NCBI GenBank assembly: GCA_964035015.1 | Contig: OZ036010.1 | Coordinates: forward strand, 9,806,620 to 9,870,619 | DNA length: 64,000 nt | Reading direction: 5' to 3' | Origin: Corallium rubrum | Lineage: Eukaryota; Cnidaria; Anthozoa; Scleralcyonacea; Coralliidae | Shown here: positions 44,001 to 56,460 of the stretch, in pieces | Position numbering within the stretch: the first letter of the stretch is position 1 | How the letters are laid out: every line of letters begins with the position of its first letter | The notes under the pieces: generated by a model | Databases searched by the model: none | Told to the model about the DNA's origin: nothing | The model's input: only the letters and a program-made list of their open reading frames with translations | Position numbers and translations under genes: made by a program

Positions 44001-47000
44001 GAAATTTTTGGGGTCCAAGGATAAACCGCGTTATACCGAGTCGCGCATTATAATGATGTGCGCTATAGCGAGGCTCCACTGTACTAATTTTCTTAATTAA
44101 GAATTGACCTCCTTGCTGACTCATGGTTTAGCTTCCTACAAACTTAGTTGAAAAAATATCAAGGATAAAAAGCAAGTTTCCAGTTGTAATTTTGCAATTT
44201 CTTTCTCAGTATTATCAAGGAAGTCATTATAACCAACAACCATCAAATCCTGCATTCACTCAGCAAAACTTACATGCACCAAAGGGACCTCAGAACATCA
44301 ATAGTAAAAGAGAATCTATCAATGACACCAAACAAATTGCTGCCAACAATCCACCACAACATGCCATTGGGTAAGTTACATCAAGAAACATTTGGCAAAC
44401 ACATCAAATGCATTATTCCTAATTATTTAAAACTTCAGTTTCAAATAATTATGAATCTATTCAGATGAGCTAAAAATATGTTATACAAATTTGGTAATCA
44501 CAATTACTGTATTATGAATTTTAAGAATACAGAATTTGTATTCTATTTAGCCTAGTGTGTAAACTACAGGTACATGTTATGTTCTGGTAAATATACATGT
44601 ACAGTACAGTACAGTACAGTACAGTACAGTACAGTACAGTACAGTACAGTACAGTACCACTACCTTACACTTCATTCTTCTCCCAAACATACATCAACCC
44701 GCAGGCATATTTTACAACCTATCGACGGAAACTAGACGCTTCATTCACGTGAAACTTAACTGGTGTGGTCAAATATAAAGTATTAGGCTCAAAAATGAAT
44801 GGGGAAAACCCGGCAAATTTATGAAACATACCACTAATAACATTACATTGTAGCTGCTGTGGTTGAACACAAAGTATTATGCTCCAAATCAGTCCCCACA
44901 CAACACCAGTGAAGGTCTCATTACCCACCATTTATATAAAAACATACAATATTAATGATATTTTTCAATAATTAATGAGTAAATTATGAAGCTTATATTG
45001 TTTACAGCTGTAGCAATTTAATTACCAAGGTCAATGTATTTTCTTCATTGTCTTAAAAAACAGGCCAAAACGCCATAAAAATTTTGTTCAACCAGATGTA
45101 CCTCAGAATGTAAGACTTTTACTTGAAGAGAAGGAACAGTCCTTGTTGGCATCTCAAGAAACCATTCAGGTAAGTTTTCTTATATTTACTTGGAAGTGTG
45201 ATGCTCGTTCAGAACAGAGCATCACGTTGGTGGTCAGATCAAGGATCAAGATCAGCTCGTGGTATCTTGATCTGAATCCAAGTAACTACTATGCTGGTGT
45301 GAGAACCTGGTAAGTAGAGTGTATGTAGGTGTTAAATGAGGTTATGCAATAACCACGGTTAACAACAAGGGAACTGCGTGTGCACCAGGATCATCGGAGC
45401 GTCATATGACAAGCATCCTACATGTGATTGGTCATTAGTACGAGACCATAGCCAGAGCAGCACGCAGGTGTAGACTGCAGTATGTAAGGGAACAAATTGA
45501 GCATCCCACCAACCCCCTTTTACAATTAGAAACAAGATGCAATAAATTCCTCATTCCACCAAAAGTTTTTGGTGTAATACATGCAGGTCAAAAACAGGGT
45601 TTGGTGGTCAAATCAGGGATCAAGATCAGCTCGTGGTATCTTGATCTGAATCCAAGTAACTACAGTCATAGTCCCTAGAAATAAATTGTCTGGAAACGCG
45701 GCCAAAGCCTTTGTTCTAGGTTTTTGTTCAGTTGAACACATTGTATTTTTGGTAGAATGAAACAATCAACCAATAGCAGCGTTGCTTTATAAATATTAAT
45801 GAACGTAACACAAAAGACTGTGCACCTTATTTGCCACCCTCAACCTAAATTGTAGCTCATTGTTAACCGCTTTGATGTTCGCCGCGTCTCCAGACAATAT
45901 AATTCTAGGGACTATGCTACAGTCTATGCTGGCGTGAGAACCCTGTATGTAGCAAGACCTGTGACAATAAGTAATTGTGGCCACCAATGTTTCAGGCAGA
46001 AAACATGATGATCACAAATTATTATTAATAACTATTTATAAGTAATGCATGACTATAAAAGTGTCATTAAATGTCCTTGAAAGCAAAGCCAAAGAATGTC
46101 CTTGATGACATCACCTGACCCCAATTCCTGCTGGCAACACATGTCCAAAGGCAAATGTGAAAAAGAAATGCAATCAATTTGCGACCCCCATGTTTTACGA
46201 CCACCTGTCATATACGACCATTTTTTCTGGCACGGACGATTTGTAGTTGAAATATACCTGCAATGAACGACCACCTGCCTTACGCGACCAGCGACCGGTT
46301 TTTTGTGTCCCAAACAAGATATATACCTGTTATGAGCGACCAACTCAACGTAAAACTGCCAAAATACGTTAAAGAAATAGTAAACAAACACGAATGCGAC
46401 CACATGTGAAAACAAGAAACCGGAAGTGTTGCTCAATTGCCGTGTTACCGCATTTTAGTCTTGTTTTGCTTCTCTTTTGAGCATTATTTAATGAAAATCT
46501 GTGTGAATTTCTCCTGCCAACGCCAAATACTTTCTAGTTGATGTTTGAGAGTTAATACAATGACTGAACAATCCAAAACCATGAGTAATATTTGTTAACT
46601 TCACATCTAAAAAATACTACTGGAAGATCGTAAATAAAGCCAAGAGCTTTTAACAAGACAAAACCAGCGCAAAAATTGAATCAAACGTAACAAAAACACA
46701 GCGCAAAAACTGAAGTGAACGACAGTACGAGACCGTTTTGATGTGGAGAACATCGCTCTAAGGCCATGATATTAAACACACAAATGTCAAATTTCTTTTA
46801 TTTTAATATCCAATTAACATTAATAAATCAAGACTGCACTTCTTTGAAGTGTTCTTGCTTTTTCCATTTCCCTTGTAAATCTTTATAAATCGCCATTTTC
46901 CTAACGGGTCGCGGCGCTGCCAAAATTGCTGCTATGACGTCACATCACTACCTGTCTGAACGACCACCTGTCCTTAACGACCACTTTTTCGTGGCACCAG

Positions 47001-47348
47001 GGGTGGTCGCAAAACTCCGGTTTCACCGGTACCTGTAAATATAAGCCAGTCAATTAAAAATATTTATAAATTAAAACAAATAATTATATACTGTTTTCTG
47101 TTGATTCAATACAGATTCTTCAAGTCAAGGTGAGAAGGTTAGAACATCTATTACAACTAAAGGATATAAGAATTGATGACTTGTCAAGAAGGCTTCAGCA
47201 GGCTACACAACCACCTCCAAAACACCTACCACCACAACATAATCCACCTGTACCTCCTATCTCAGGAACAGCTGGCCAAGCCCTACCAAGGATGCATTCA
47301 ACTCCACCTTTACCACCTGTAAGAAGTCCTCCAAAATATAACTCCTGA
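41075..47348 (+). CDS. SPEF1: Sperm flagellar protein 1 / CLAMP (calponin-homology, cilia microtubules)
   Basis: Eight exons with consistent phases: 41075-41207, 42391-42501, 42706-42815, 42913-43039, 43134-43222, 44210-44370, 45064-45169, 47115-47348 (TGA); 356 aa. The N-terminal calponin-homology-like domain (about residues 12-120) shows LYTWIDEIPLSRPKRNI, RDFSDG, VLVAEIVNNFLPKMVEMHNY and SPANSV, the hallmark of SPEF1/CLAMP. The C-terminal coiled coil (exons 7-8, about 255-305) has EKEQSLLASQETIQ and VRRLEHLLQLKDIRIDDLSRR, almost as in vertebrate SPEF1. A Q/N/P-rich linker and a proline-rich tail make it longer than the 236-aa human protein. SPEF1 binds and bundles microtubules in motile cilia (central pair). 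Introns 1, 5 and 7 hold a LINE relic, a Tigger element and other DNA-transposon repeats. Confidence 0.95.
41550..41905 (+). mobile_element. LINE relic (C-terminal region), in SPEF1 intron 1
   Basis: Broken plus-strand frames read MMMIRQMCGVSLWDRV, ELVSDIVWQNQLGWLGHVLQ and later a GRRPKMTWTQVVEK-like block, the usual C-terminal end of non-LTR polyproteins (LRWxGHV ... GRPKxTW). At least one frameshift and one stop. It belongs to a different LINE lineage from the CR1-like copies in this window. The remaining intron to 42390 contains caatt/attga-rich sequence. Confidence 0.7.
43327..44081 (-). mobile_element. pogo/Tigger-type DNA transposon, internally deleted
   Basis: Terminal inverted repeats cagtggagcctcgctatagcg with TA at both flanks (43325-43326, 44082-44083), as in Tc1/mariner-pogo elements. 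A minus-strand frame (43644-43976, 110 codons) resembles the acidic C-terminal tail of Tigger/jerky transposases (MTEDDIINSVVEEP ... IFHLRNLLHQ). The DNA-binding and catalytic DDE parts are deleted. It lies in SPEF1 intron 5. Confidence 0.85.
44599..44656. repeat. (ACAGT)n microsatellite
   Basis: About 11 pentamer copies in SPEF1 intron 6. Confidence 0.95.
45185..45960. repeat. Paired copies of an interspersed repeat, one split by a MITE
   Basis: 45218-45325 (ggtggtcagatcaaggatca ... aagtaactactatgctggtg) is repeated at 45600-45660 plus 45917-45950. The second copy is interrupted by 45667-45916, so the first copy preserves the empty site. Confidence 0.8.
45667..45916. mobile_element. MITE family F, copy 2
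   Basis: Ends catagtccctagaa / ttctagggactatg, flanked by the duplication ctacagt (45660-45666, 45917-45923). The interior matches 23860-24157. Confidence 0.85.
46170..47032. mobile_element. Non-autonomous DNA transposon with cgaccacctgt-rich ends
   Basis: Left part cgacccccatgttttacgac and cgaccacctgtcatatacga; right part cgaccacctgtccttaacga and gggtggtcgcaaaactccgg, in imperfect inverted order. No transposase frame is recognisable. It fills much of SPEF1 intron 7. Confidence 0.6.
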
Positions 47349-48304
47349 GCTCAGGTGGCCAAATAATTATGGCAAGATCCATGCCCAGATTGGGCACCCT
47401 CAGAACAGAAAATATGGAATCCAAGCTCATACCTTAGTGGCTGGTTTTGCTTGGCACTACCACACCCATTCCAATGCCATTGTAACAGAAAAAGACCTTG
47501 GGTATGAGATTGCATGAAATTGTGAAGCACAGCACATGTTATTAATCATGGTTGTGGAGGAATGGATGTCTTTTTTGTGAAGACCGTATCTGATTCTTTG
47601 AATCCATGTTTATGAAGATACTCAGAAAACAAGCTGGGGTTTGACCATGCCATAGCAATCCAACATTGAGCAAGCAAACTGTGGTGAATGCTTTCTTATA
47701 GCATACAAGATATTTGTCATAGTAATATAAACTTCTACAATGTACATCTATAGAATTATTCCTTGGCTATTGTTAGCAAAGTGCAGGCTAGCCAAGCAAG
47801 TTGAGGTGTCCTCTATTTCATGTTCAGTTCACCTAGTAAACAGACTAATGTGCTGGCCATTACTATACAAAAAGTTAGGAATGAGAAAGCCAATGGGCAT
47901 GCAGAGTTCCTCATACTACAGTAGTTCACTACCCTTTGACCACTCCGCCTGGGAGCACTAGGGAGGAGTGGTTGAGGGGCAGTCTGCTTCAGAGACTACA
48001 ATACTATATATTGTATACAAGGTTTTTGAAAAATGTAAGTAACCATACCTGACAGATTTACATGTGCCGTCCAATAACACTAAAATGCTCTGTCTTCAAA
48101 AATACTTCATGACATTTAAATTTTGAACTACTGTAGTCTGCTTCGCAGACTAATAGTATTGACAAATGACAATGACCTGGCAATTACATTACACTGTTTA
48201 ATATTGGCAGATGTACAGTCATGTAAATATGTTTTCTTCTATTGTTATTCAGTGTACAATAATCTGTAATTTATGTACATGTAATCATAGTTAATGGTGA
48301 CAGT

Positions 48305-48310
48305 AATAAA
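48305..48310 (+). terminator. Possible SPEF1 polyadenylation signal
   Basis: AATAAA about 960 bp after the SPEF1 stop. Between 47349 and 49448 no other gene is supported, and this signal would imply a long 3'UTR. Confidence 0.3.
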
Positions 48311-49448
48311 GGGTTGACAAATGAAAGGATGTTTTTATTTAGGGACACAAGGAGTGATAAAGGGGAAGGAGGAAAGGATTTAAACTACCATATTCAGCAT
48401 TGCATCACTGGCAGCAACTTGTCTAGCAATGATCTTGGCCATTGCACACCATGTTGCACACTTGCACTATTTTGAGCAACTTGACTCAAAACAATTTTAG
48501 TCAATATTGCACATGTTACACAGTGCAATGGTTTGTAAATTGTGCAACTTGTCTTGTGACAATTACATGTATGTCAATGCCATTCCCATTGGCAGTGCAA
48601 GACAAGTTGCATTATGTGGCAGATTATCTACATGTACATATGGGGTAAAGGGGGCATCCCCCCCTCCATATACCATACCACCATTACCCAATGCAAACAC
48701 TCAGGTATTAATTAAAGTTTAAATAGTTATGTAAATCCTCGCCTGTGGCTTGGGTTGACATAAACTTCAAATTCTCCAAAATCACTCCTGTGTTTACATC
48801 AGACTATAATATAAACTTATAAACTCGGGGCCATTTTGTATTTTAATTTATTAATATTGGAGTGCAGATGAATGTTATTTAAAATGTTAACGAATAATTT
48901 ACATATTTATTTGTTTATTTACCTTCTTTTTGATATTTAAACCTAACTACTGGAGAAGAAAAAAACACATGAAAATGATATTGATCAATTATCAGCGCAA
49001 AGGCGAAGCCAACGGCCCTAAATATTTAGTCATCTAAATGAGTCTGCTTGTAAAATTGAGGACCGAGAACCACTTTTTAAACTGTTCCAGAACTACATTA
49101 GTCTATTCTAATTGCCCTACCAACAATAAAAAGCCCTAAGTTAAATATAAAATCAACTCACCTGTCTCAATTCTGGTAGAAATCTTGCGAAATTCAAACG
49201 TTAAACCTCTGCATAAAATACACCTTCGGGTTTCTTTCAAATTGCAAGAAACAAAAAAAAAAGACCGCCAAAAACCGCCTTCAAAGCCATACTTCAAAGT
49301 ATCGAATTCCGACCAATCTCGAACACTTCCGACCTAATTCCGATTACAAACCGACAAAGAATTCCTTTTCCAAATTTTTGTTGTCTTTGTTTTGTGGTTT
49401 AATTTCCTTGGGCAAAACCTTTGAATTTCTTGGCTCAAGGACGTTAAA

Positions 49449-52400
49449 ATGTCGGCTAGTGGACTGCCGGCGTTTTGGGAGAGGAAAATAGATCCTGGGA
49501 GCGGTAGGCCGTTTTTTATCGATCATAAAAATCGTGTTACGACATGGCGAGATCCACGTCAAACGAATCAAACTACCCAATATAATAATACGGTAAGAAT
49601 TAATACGGTAAGAATATGATTCAATTTCAGCATAATCCCCTACACAGAGTTGCTTCGTTCTTTAAAAAAAACCCACTGAGCTTATAGAAATGGATAGTTC
49701 AAAATATTGTATACATGAAATTGCTTAACTGCGTGTATTCGAATCTATTCAATGTTCTATTCACATGAATTTTTAACTATTTGGTACATTTTAGAACGAA
49801 GCAATTCTAAATTACACCACCAACTGTTTAATATGGAGAATTAAAATCTGTATTTTAATTTAGTAGTAATACATGTACTAGTAAAAGCAAAAAGGTGTAC
49901 AGTGTATTGAGATTTCTGTTTGTAGTAATATTTTATCTTGGAAAGATATTAAAGACATATTCATTCCCTAAATTCCCAGCCTTCACAATCATCGATTCAA
50001 CAAACCGAAATCAGATGATATCATTTATTATATCAATTTAGTATTTGGCTAATCAATGACCAATTGTTAATTGATAGTCGCAAAAATCTGTCAATCAATG
50101 ACTATTGATTGCTGTTGATTGTCATAGATTTTTGAGACTATATATGTAGGTACTCACCAGACTGCTAACTTTGCTGTGCGTACGGAATTTCTTCTGATTT
50201 ATGGGTGCATGCTGTGATCTTAACTTGCCGAACAAAATGTGCACAGCACAACACAAAAGTACAGAACTGACATGACAATTGACAACTCACACAAGCGGCT
50301 AAGTGACAAGCCTGTATTAAGTTGTCAGCGGCAAAATTATTTGTTTTTAAATTAGTTTCTGGACGTGTAACGTGAGTAGTGGCAGGCAATTCATTAGAAG
50401 CCGGCAACCGGTGAACTCCGGCAGCTACTTTCAAGATCACAGCCAGCTACTTTTAGAATTTCATATATGAATTTATATCTTCACTTGATGAGTTCAGCCG
50501 TCTACTTCTTCAAGTGAGTCTGCTACTTTCAAAATTAATGAAACCTCTGGTAGTGGTAGTTCTATATGTGTCAAAGTGTGCATATCGCTTCGTTTGTGTG
50601 CACTATTTTGTGGAAAAAACTTCTTCCATTCACCTAGGTAGCAAAGTTAGCAGTCTGGGGTACTCATTCTATTCCCCAGATCCCATCACATTTCTTAACT
50701 CAGTGTGGTTGCATGAAATGATATGCACCATGAAAAGTGACAAGATCTTGGGACAAGAATTATAGTAGGCACTTGTACTGTACTAGGTTAATTTGCACTG
50801 ATGTGACAATCACACCAAAAAGAGGAAAACAATTTCAGGCAAATGTTGTTTTGGCCCACACATGCATCTGTCAACTGTATCCTAATGTTAGATGCTCACA
50901 ATGTAATTAGCTATTGGGTCATTCCAGAAAAGATCCATACCTCCCCCGCAGAGGAAATTTGTGCCATCTGGGGAGGGGAGGGGGGTAAATCTACTTCTGA
51001 TAATAGTAAAATGTACTAGGACATCCGAAGGGCGGAGGGGTCAACTTCACATTTCCTCCGTGGGGGAGGTGTGGATGTTTTCTGGAATGACCCATTACTA
51101 CATTAGATCACTTCACGGATGATGACCTTTTTTCTGTGCCATGTGAATGCAAGGAGCTACAGTAGGCAGAACATACTAGATAATATAATTATGTAGGGAT
51201 GAGCCGATAATTGGATATTTATTGGGAGAAGCCGATAATCAGCAACTTTCAGGCTTATCGGTTATCAGCTGATATTACATCAATATAATATCAGTGTTTC
51301 CAATAAATAACATGCTGCCCTGATGCTGGCTTTTTTCTAGTGATATTTCCTTTGTTTATCAGGAAAAACACCAACTTGTTTATAAGATGCATTCTGTTCC
51401 ACAATGAAACTGTCAAATTTAATTTCAAGTGCTAAAAATTCTTGATGCATGACCAATATCGGTAACTACTGATATATCGGCTGATAAACCCGCAAATCAT
51501 ATTGGAATTTATTGTATCGGTAAATTGGATTTTTCATTATCAGCTCATCCCTAATAATATGGAGTGATTAAAAAACAGGTGTTAGCTACAGCCAAAAACT
51601 CTGCTTTAACACAGTTTTTCCAATTTTTGAAATCATACTTTCCCAATTTGGGTCTGCCAGTATAACAATTACACACATGTATATTGTAAAATTTGAAAAT
51701 CTCATAACATACTAGTTATCTATGATCATTATACAAGAAGTCAGTGATTCCCCAACAGGCCCAACCCCTGGCTATCACTATTTTCCAGCATCAGCATGGC
51801 AAAGGAATCACAATGTGTGGTGTGTCATATGATAATGACCAACCTTTTGCAATGATAAATGAAAATTTTCATATCAGAGACATAGTGTAAAAAAGGCAAT
51901 CTTGAGTTGATCGAAAAACTTGTAATGTATAAACATGGGGTATTTAGGAGCTGGGCAAAACAAGACAAGACAAGACAAGACAAGACAAGACAAGACAAGA
52001 CAAGACAAGACAAGACAAGACAAGACAAGACAAGACAAGACAAGACAAGACAGAAACATTTTATTTTTATGGAAACAATCAAAAGTCACCGAAACTCTGA
52101 AAGTGTTCTGAATGTTAATCTAAAAGTAACCAATAAAGCGGAAAACATGTTTAACCTCGTTTGACCAACTATTTGATAATTATTTAGAATTATTGGGGGT
52201 GTTGCCCCCCCCCCCCCACACACACACACACACACAGTCGCCACGCACCTGCTTTCTCCCTTCTGGCTAACACTGGAGCGAGAGGAAGCGAAGAGAGAAA
52301 AGGGATTACCTCTATTGGCTTGTCGCATTACGCATCATTACAGACCAAATTTTTTCATTACAGTCATTTGCCAGCCTTATACCAGGTGCTTTTTGTTTAC

Positions 52401-53555
52401 TATACTACCGTGTGTTGTGCGCACATGAAATGCAGTACTGAAGCAGTGGAGAAGCTTCTTCTCCCCATGCATTCTTTCATAAGCACCTAGGTACGAGGCT
52501 GGTCATTTGCAACTCACTTTTCACTCAAATCTTTGGAAGTTTGCAAGTTTGTTTTGTTTTGAACTATGCATTTGATTGCTTGGTTCTAGCAGCCAATCAA
52601 ATGCATAGGTAGTTCAAACGAACTTTGAACTTCCCAACAAACTTGTGAACTTTGGAACGAACTTCCCAAGATTTGAGTGAAACGTGAGTTGAAAATTACT
52701 GTAATTTACCAACAAGTGACCTTTCCCTACATAATCCCTGTTTTATTGACCGGTCTTGAATGTGTCTAAACAGCTCTAAAAACAGTCTAAGTCTTGAATA
52801 CTGTCACACCCAATCATACACACAGTGTGTGCCCCATGCATCTGACTAACATTTTTGCAATGTCATGTTCCAGGCCACCCAGTATGGGTCCAACTCCCAA
52901 GCATACACCACACAGCCAGCCAAGCACCAACCTCCATGGAGCAAGCCATCATTATACCCTTCCACCCAAGAACTGAAACAATCCTTAGAAGGCTTGCAGA
53001 TTATGGAAAGGAATGAAGAAAAGCCTGCATCATCAGAGACTTACTACAAACAAATCACACCAGTTGTGAGTACAAACCAGCAACACTTTCAACAACAGCA
53101 ATATGCCCCAGTGTCCACCCATCAGGAACAACCCCCTTGGAGAAATGCACAGTCAGCAATTCCTAGGGAAGATACTGTGCCTCGACAGTATCCACAGTCT
53201 GATTACAGTACAGCGTATACATCCTATCAACAAAATGTATACCAAGGTGAAACAAAAATGACACCTAGCAATTTCCCAGACCATCAGATAGTGAGTAGTG
53301 AAAGTATTCCTTACAAACGACAGGACTATCTTAATAGTACAAATGCAAGACAGTTGCCTCAGCCAGCAAGTCAGTATGGACTAGGTTATCAGCAGAATGC
53401 TTACATGCAGCAGCAATATTATAGTCAAGAAGGAATTCCAATGTCAGTCACTAGTGCAATGCAACCAGGAGTGCCCTCACAACAGCAACAGCAGCAGCAA
53501 CTACAGCAGCAGCAGCAGCAACAACTACAGCAGCAACAACAACTACGGCAGCAGC

Positions 53556-53609
<54 letters not shown>

Positions 53610-56460
53610 TACATGCGCAAACACTACAGCAAGGGCAGTTTAACCAACAACCAGCACAAACAACTCAGCAAGTACAGTATAACCAACAGCAACAACAGCA
53701 GCAACAACAACAACAACAACAACAACAACATACACAAACGTTACAGCAAGGACAATTTAACCAACAGCAACAAGTAACACCACAAGTGCACCCTGGTGAA
53801 ATAACTCAACATCACCAGCAACAGACACCACCTCAACAATATGTTGCCCAGCAACAGCAAAAAGGACAGATACCACAGCAACCATATATGTTGCAGCAAC
53901 AATCGGAATCTCCCCAACAACAAAGAATGCCACCACAACCAGTAGTACCACCACAACATATGGTACAACCCCAACCCATGGTACTACAACCACAACAAAT
54001 GGTACCACCTCAACAGATGGTAGCCCCATCACCACAAGCAGTGGTACCCTCAACACAAGTGCCCACATCATACCAACAACAAATCTACCACTCAAAAGGT
54101 CAACAACCTAACCAATCATGGGGAAATCCAGCACAGGGTCACCCACAGCAGAACTACCCAGTGAACGATTCTCCAATGTTGCCACATTCAACAAGTTCTC
54201 AATTTGCTGGTAACCCTTCATCTGAAATGAAAACTCGGATTCAGGATGTCAACTCTCAGATACCTGACCAAAACAATCCAAGTGTGTACCAACGTGGGTG
54301 GAATGCTCCAATCAGCGACAGTCAGCTCTATGGCTCCGGAAGATATCCTGAAGACGTACCGAATGTATTCACAAGTCAAGCTCAAAACTATCAGCCTCAA
54401 GTGCCTGGCCAAGCAGGGTTACCAAGTTCACAAGCTGGTGGTATACCAGCAGTGTCTCAAGGACTTGGTCCTTATGCTAAACAAGCTCAGCCAGAGCCGT
54501 ACCAATACCAACATCCTGGTACTGAGATGAACGCAAAAAGCCAGTCATACCTCTATGGTGACAGAAGCCAAATCCAGCAACCATTTTCTGCCCAACAAAG
54601 TGCCCAACAACAACCAGTTGTTAAACCTGATGCTGTTTATCCAATCCAGCAGCAAAATTGGTACCCACAACAAGCACCACCACCACAAGAACAATCTGGC
54701 TTTTCTCCTAACCAGCCCAGACAACAATATGTTTCAAACCAACCAAATTATTCAGATGTAAGCCAACCGTATTCCACTTCATCTCCAATGACTTACCAAA
54801 AGCAATATGTGCCGAATGTTGGCACCTATTCTCATCAAGGAAAGCTGAACGATGGTCCAAGTAGATACTCGGTGAGCAGCCAAGGTGGCCAACCGCTTTC
54901 ACCACTACCAACATTCCCGTTGAAGGGCTCGCCTTCTGATGTACACGTTAAGAATATCAATCGGATTCTTCAGCAGGCGTCAGTGTTGGTACCACAGGTT
55001 GAACAATTTAAAGGGAAGAAAGGTAGGTAGGGCATACTGTAATACGACATATCATTACCTCCGCCATGAGCAGGTTATGATTTTACCCCTTTCTGTCTGT
55101 AAAGCCGGTTTTCCACTAGGCGACTTTTTTCGCGCGAAGCGACTTTTTCTTTTGTCTCATGAGCTCTGAACTGGAACTAATCTGAAATCTATTGAATTCG
55201 AACAAAAGAATGTCGCTTCGCGCGAAAAAATCGTCTAGTGGAACACCGGCTTAATCAGAAATTTATTGAATTCGAACAAAAGAAAGTCGCTTCGCGCGAA
55301 AAAAGTCAAGTGCTCGTATAACTTCACCTTAAAATTGTGAATGTCGAAAGTTCGAGGAAAACAGAATTATATTGTGGAAGTTTTATTTCATGTTGCATGT
55401 ATATATCATCAAAATTATATTCATCAACTCTTTAAACGCATCATTTAAACTAGAAGTTTTTATCAAAAGTGAAGTGCTGCGAGTTGCTACCATTTACTAT
55501 TTAGTAATCTCAAACTCATTAATAATTCATGAGATAATCAGCCAATTACAATAGTCCATTCAATCACCTGATTGACGTTGGATACGCCAGGAAAACACGC
55601 TAAAACCGTATACCACTCCAGGCATTAGATGAAAACTGCTTTTCATCTAATTCTCAAGATCTTAATTATCGATGCAAAACAAACAAGTGCTGTATGAATA
55701 AATTTTACACACACTCATGAATAAAATCTCATGAGGGTTTATTTTAATTGTATTTTTCAATTGAAATCACTCGATTGAGATGCCATATCAACAACTCGTT
55801 TATCGTGTTTCATCAGGGGAATCCAAACACTCGAAAACAATAAAACCACTCGGCCTTCGGCCTCGTGCTTTCATCATGTTTTCTCGTGTTTGGATCCCCT
55901 GATGAAACACTCAAACTCGTTGTTGATATATTACGTAAAATACTTGTTATCGTCCGACGCATTTTCAATTAAAGAGCTTAAGCATGCGACGTTTTCCTCA
56001 ACATGGACGTCACGCGTATAAAATCGAGCCATAAAAGTGATGGCGTCAGCACTCTTGCTTGAAGTGAAGAACGGCAATCTATGCAGTTTTAGGTTGTTGA
56101 TTTGCAGCAATAACGGCTGTTGCCATATTTAATGGCTCAATTTTGTACGCGTGACGTGAGTGTTGACAATAACGTCGCATGCTTAAAATGTTAAGTGAAA
56201 TCATCTGGCACAATGGTGTGGAATGTCATATAAAAATTAATGAAAAAGTATGCACACTTTAATGCAAATAAATAATATATGTTGGGGCCTTCGTTTTAGG
56301 AACCAAGGAGTACCTGTACATAGACGGCACATTAACTGGTTATATTCTTGAACTTGATAAGATTGCGACTGATGGATACGAAGAAGTACGATTGGCGCGA
56401 AAATCGGCCATTCAGAGCGTTCAACTGGTTATCAACTACCTCGAATGCAAAGGACTGTGA
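49449..56460 (+). CDS. BAG3: BAG3/starvin-type co-chaperone (WW + Q-rich + BAG)
   Basis: Exons 49449-49592, 52874-55022 and 56300-56460 join in frame to 817 aa. The WW domain (residues 7-36) has [20 protein letters not shown] and the second tryptophan W33 followed by RDP. The middle (about 49-730) is Q/P/S/Y-rich with two polyQ tracts (about residues 251-293 and 319-333). The BAG domain begins at the end of exon 2 ([20 protein letters not shown]) and ends in exon 3 ([20 protein letters not shown] ... [13 protein letters not shown]). BAG domains bind the Hsp70 ATPase domain and act as nucleotide-exchange factors. The WW-BAG order is that of BAG3, which works in selective autophagy of misfolded proteins. 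The two IPV motifs for small heat-shock proteins are not evident. Human BAG3 is 575 aa, and the excess here is Q-rich sequence. Confidence 0.93.
50916..51093. mobile_element. Short MITE in BAG gene intron 1
   Basis: Inverted ends gggtcattccagaaaagatc / gatgttttctggaatgaccc plus an inner inverted cctcccccgc / gtgggggagg. 178 bp, no coding. Confidence 0.85.
51194..51553. mobile_element. hAT-like MITE in BAG gene intron 1
   Basis: Ends tagggatgagccgataat / attatcagctcatcccta with subterminal gccgata/tatcggc repeats. The flanking 8 bp are similar but not identical. Confidence 0.75.
51960..52052. repeat. (CAAGA)n microsatellite
   Basis: About 18 pentamers. Frames through it (SCLVL..., TRQDK...) are artefacts. 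A C-run followed by (CA)n lies at 52206-52238. Confidence 0.95.
52507..52696. mobile_element. Palindromic element in BAG gene intron 1
   Basis: Inverted halves ttttcactcaaatctttgga / ttcccaagatttgagtgaaa with inner ctatgcatttgattg / caatcaaatgcatag. Confidence 0.75.
53482..53730 (+). repeat. Coding CAG/CAA tracts (polyQ)
   Basis: Two glutamine tracts, mainly 53482-53609 and 53686-53730, coded by mixed CAG and CAA. The second half of the first tract is almost pure CAA. They are part of the BAG-domain protein. Confidence 0.95.
55100..55308. mobile_element. Family E MITE plus partial second copy
   Basis: 55100-55254 is complete (aagccggttttccactaggc ... ctagtggaacaccggcttaa). 55255-55308 repeats only its right-hand inner part (attgaattcgaacaaaagaa). 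Confidence 0.85.
55445..56135. repeat. Family C repeat interrupted by a foldback element
   Basis: 55445-55503 and 55938-56135 are contiguous in the reverse copy at 10020-10300. The inserted piece is the family G foldback repeat at 55505-55938. It lies in intron 2 of the BAG gene. Confidence 0.8.
55505..55938. mobile_element. Foldback repeat family G, copy 2
   Basis: Begins tctcaaactcattaataatt and ends gttgttgatatattacgta. The central palindrome is tcatcaggggaatccaaaca / tgtttggatcccctgatga. At most a 3-bp target duplication (gta). Confidence 0.75.

Noticed and set aside
46053..46436. 127-codon minus-strand frame
   Set aside because: Falls across the end of a DNA-transposon-like repeat and has no recognisable similarity or splice context.
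49200..49448. Heat-shock elements upstream of the BAG gene
   Set aside because: GAA and TTC triplets occur, but none with the required alternating 2-bp spacing in three units.
53397..54095. Alternative frames in the polyQ exon (poly-N/S plus strand, V/L-rich minus strand)
   Set aside because: Shadows of the BAG-protein exon; CAA/CAG repeats keep all frames open.
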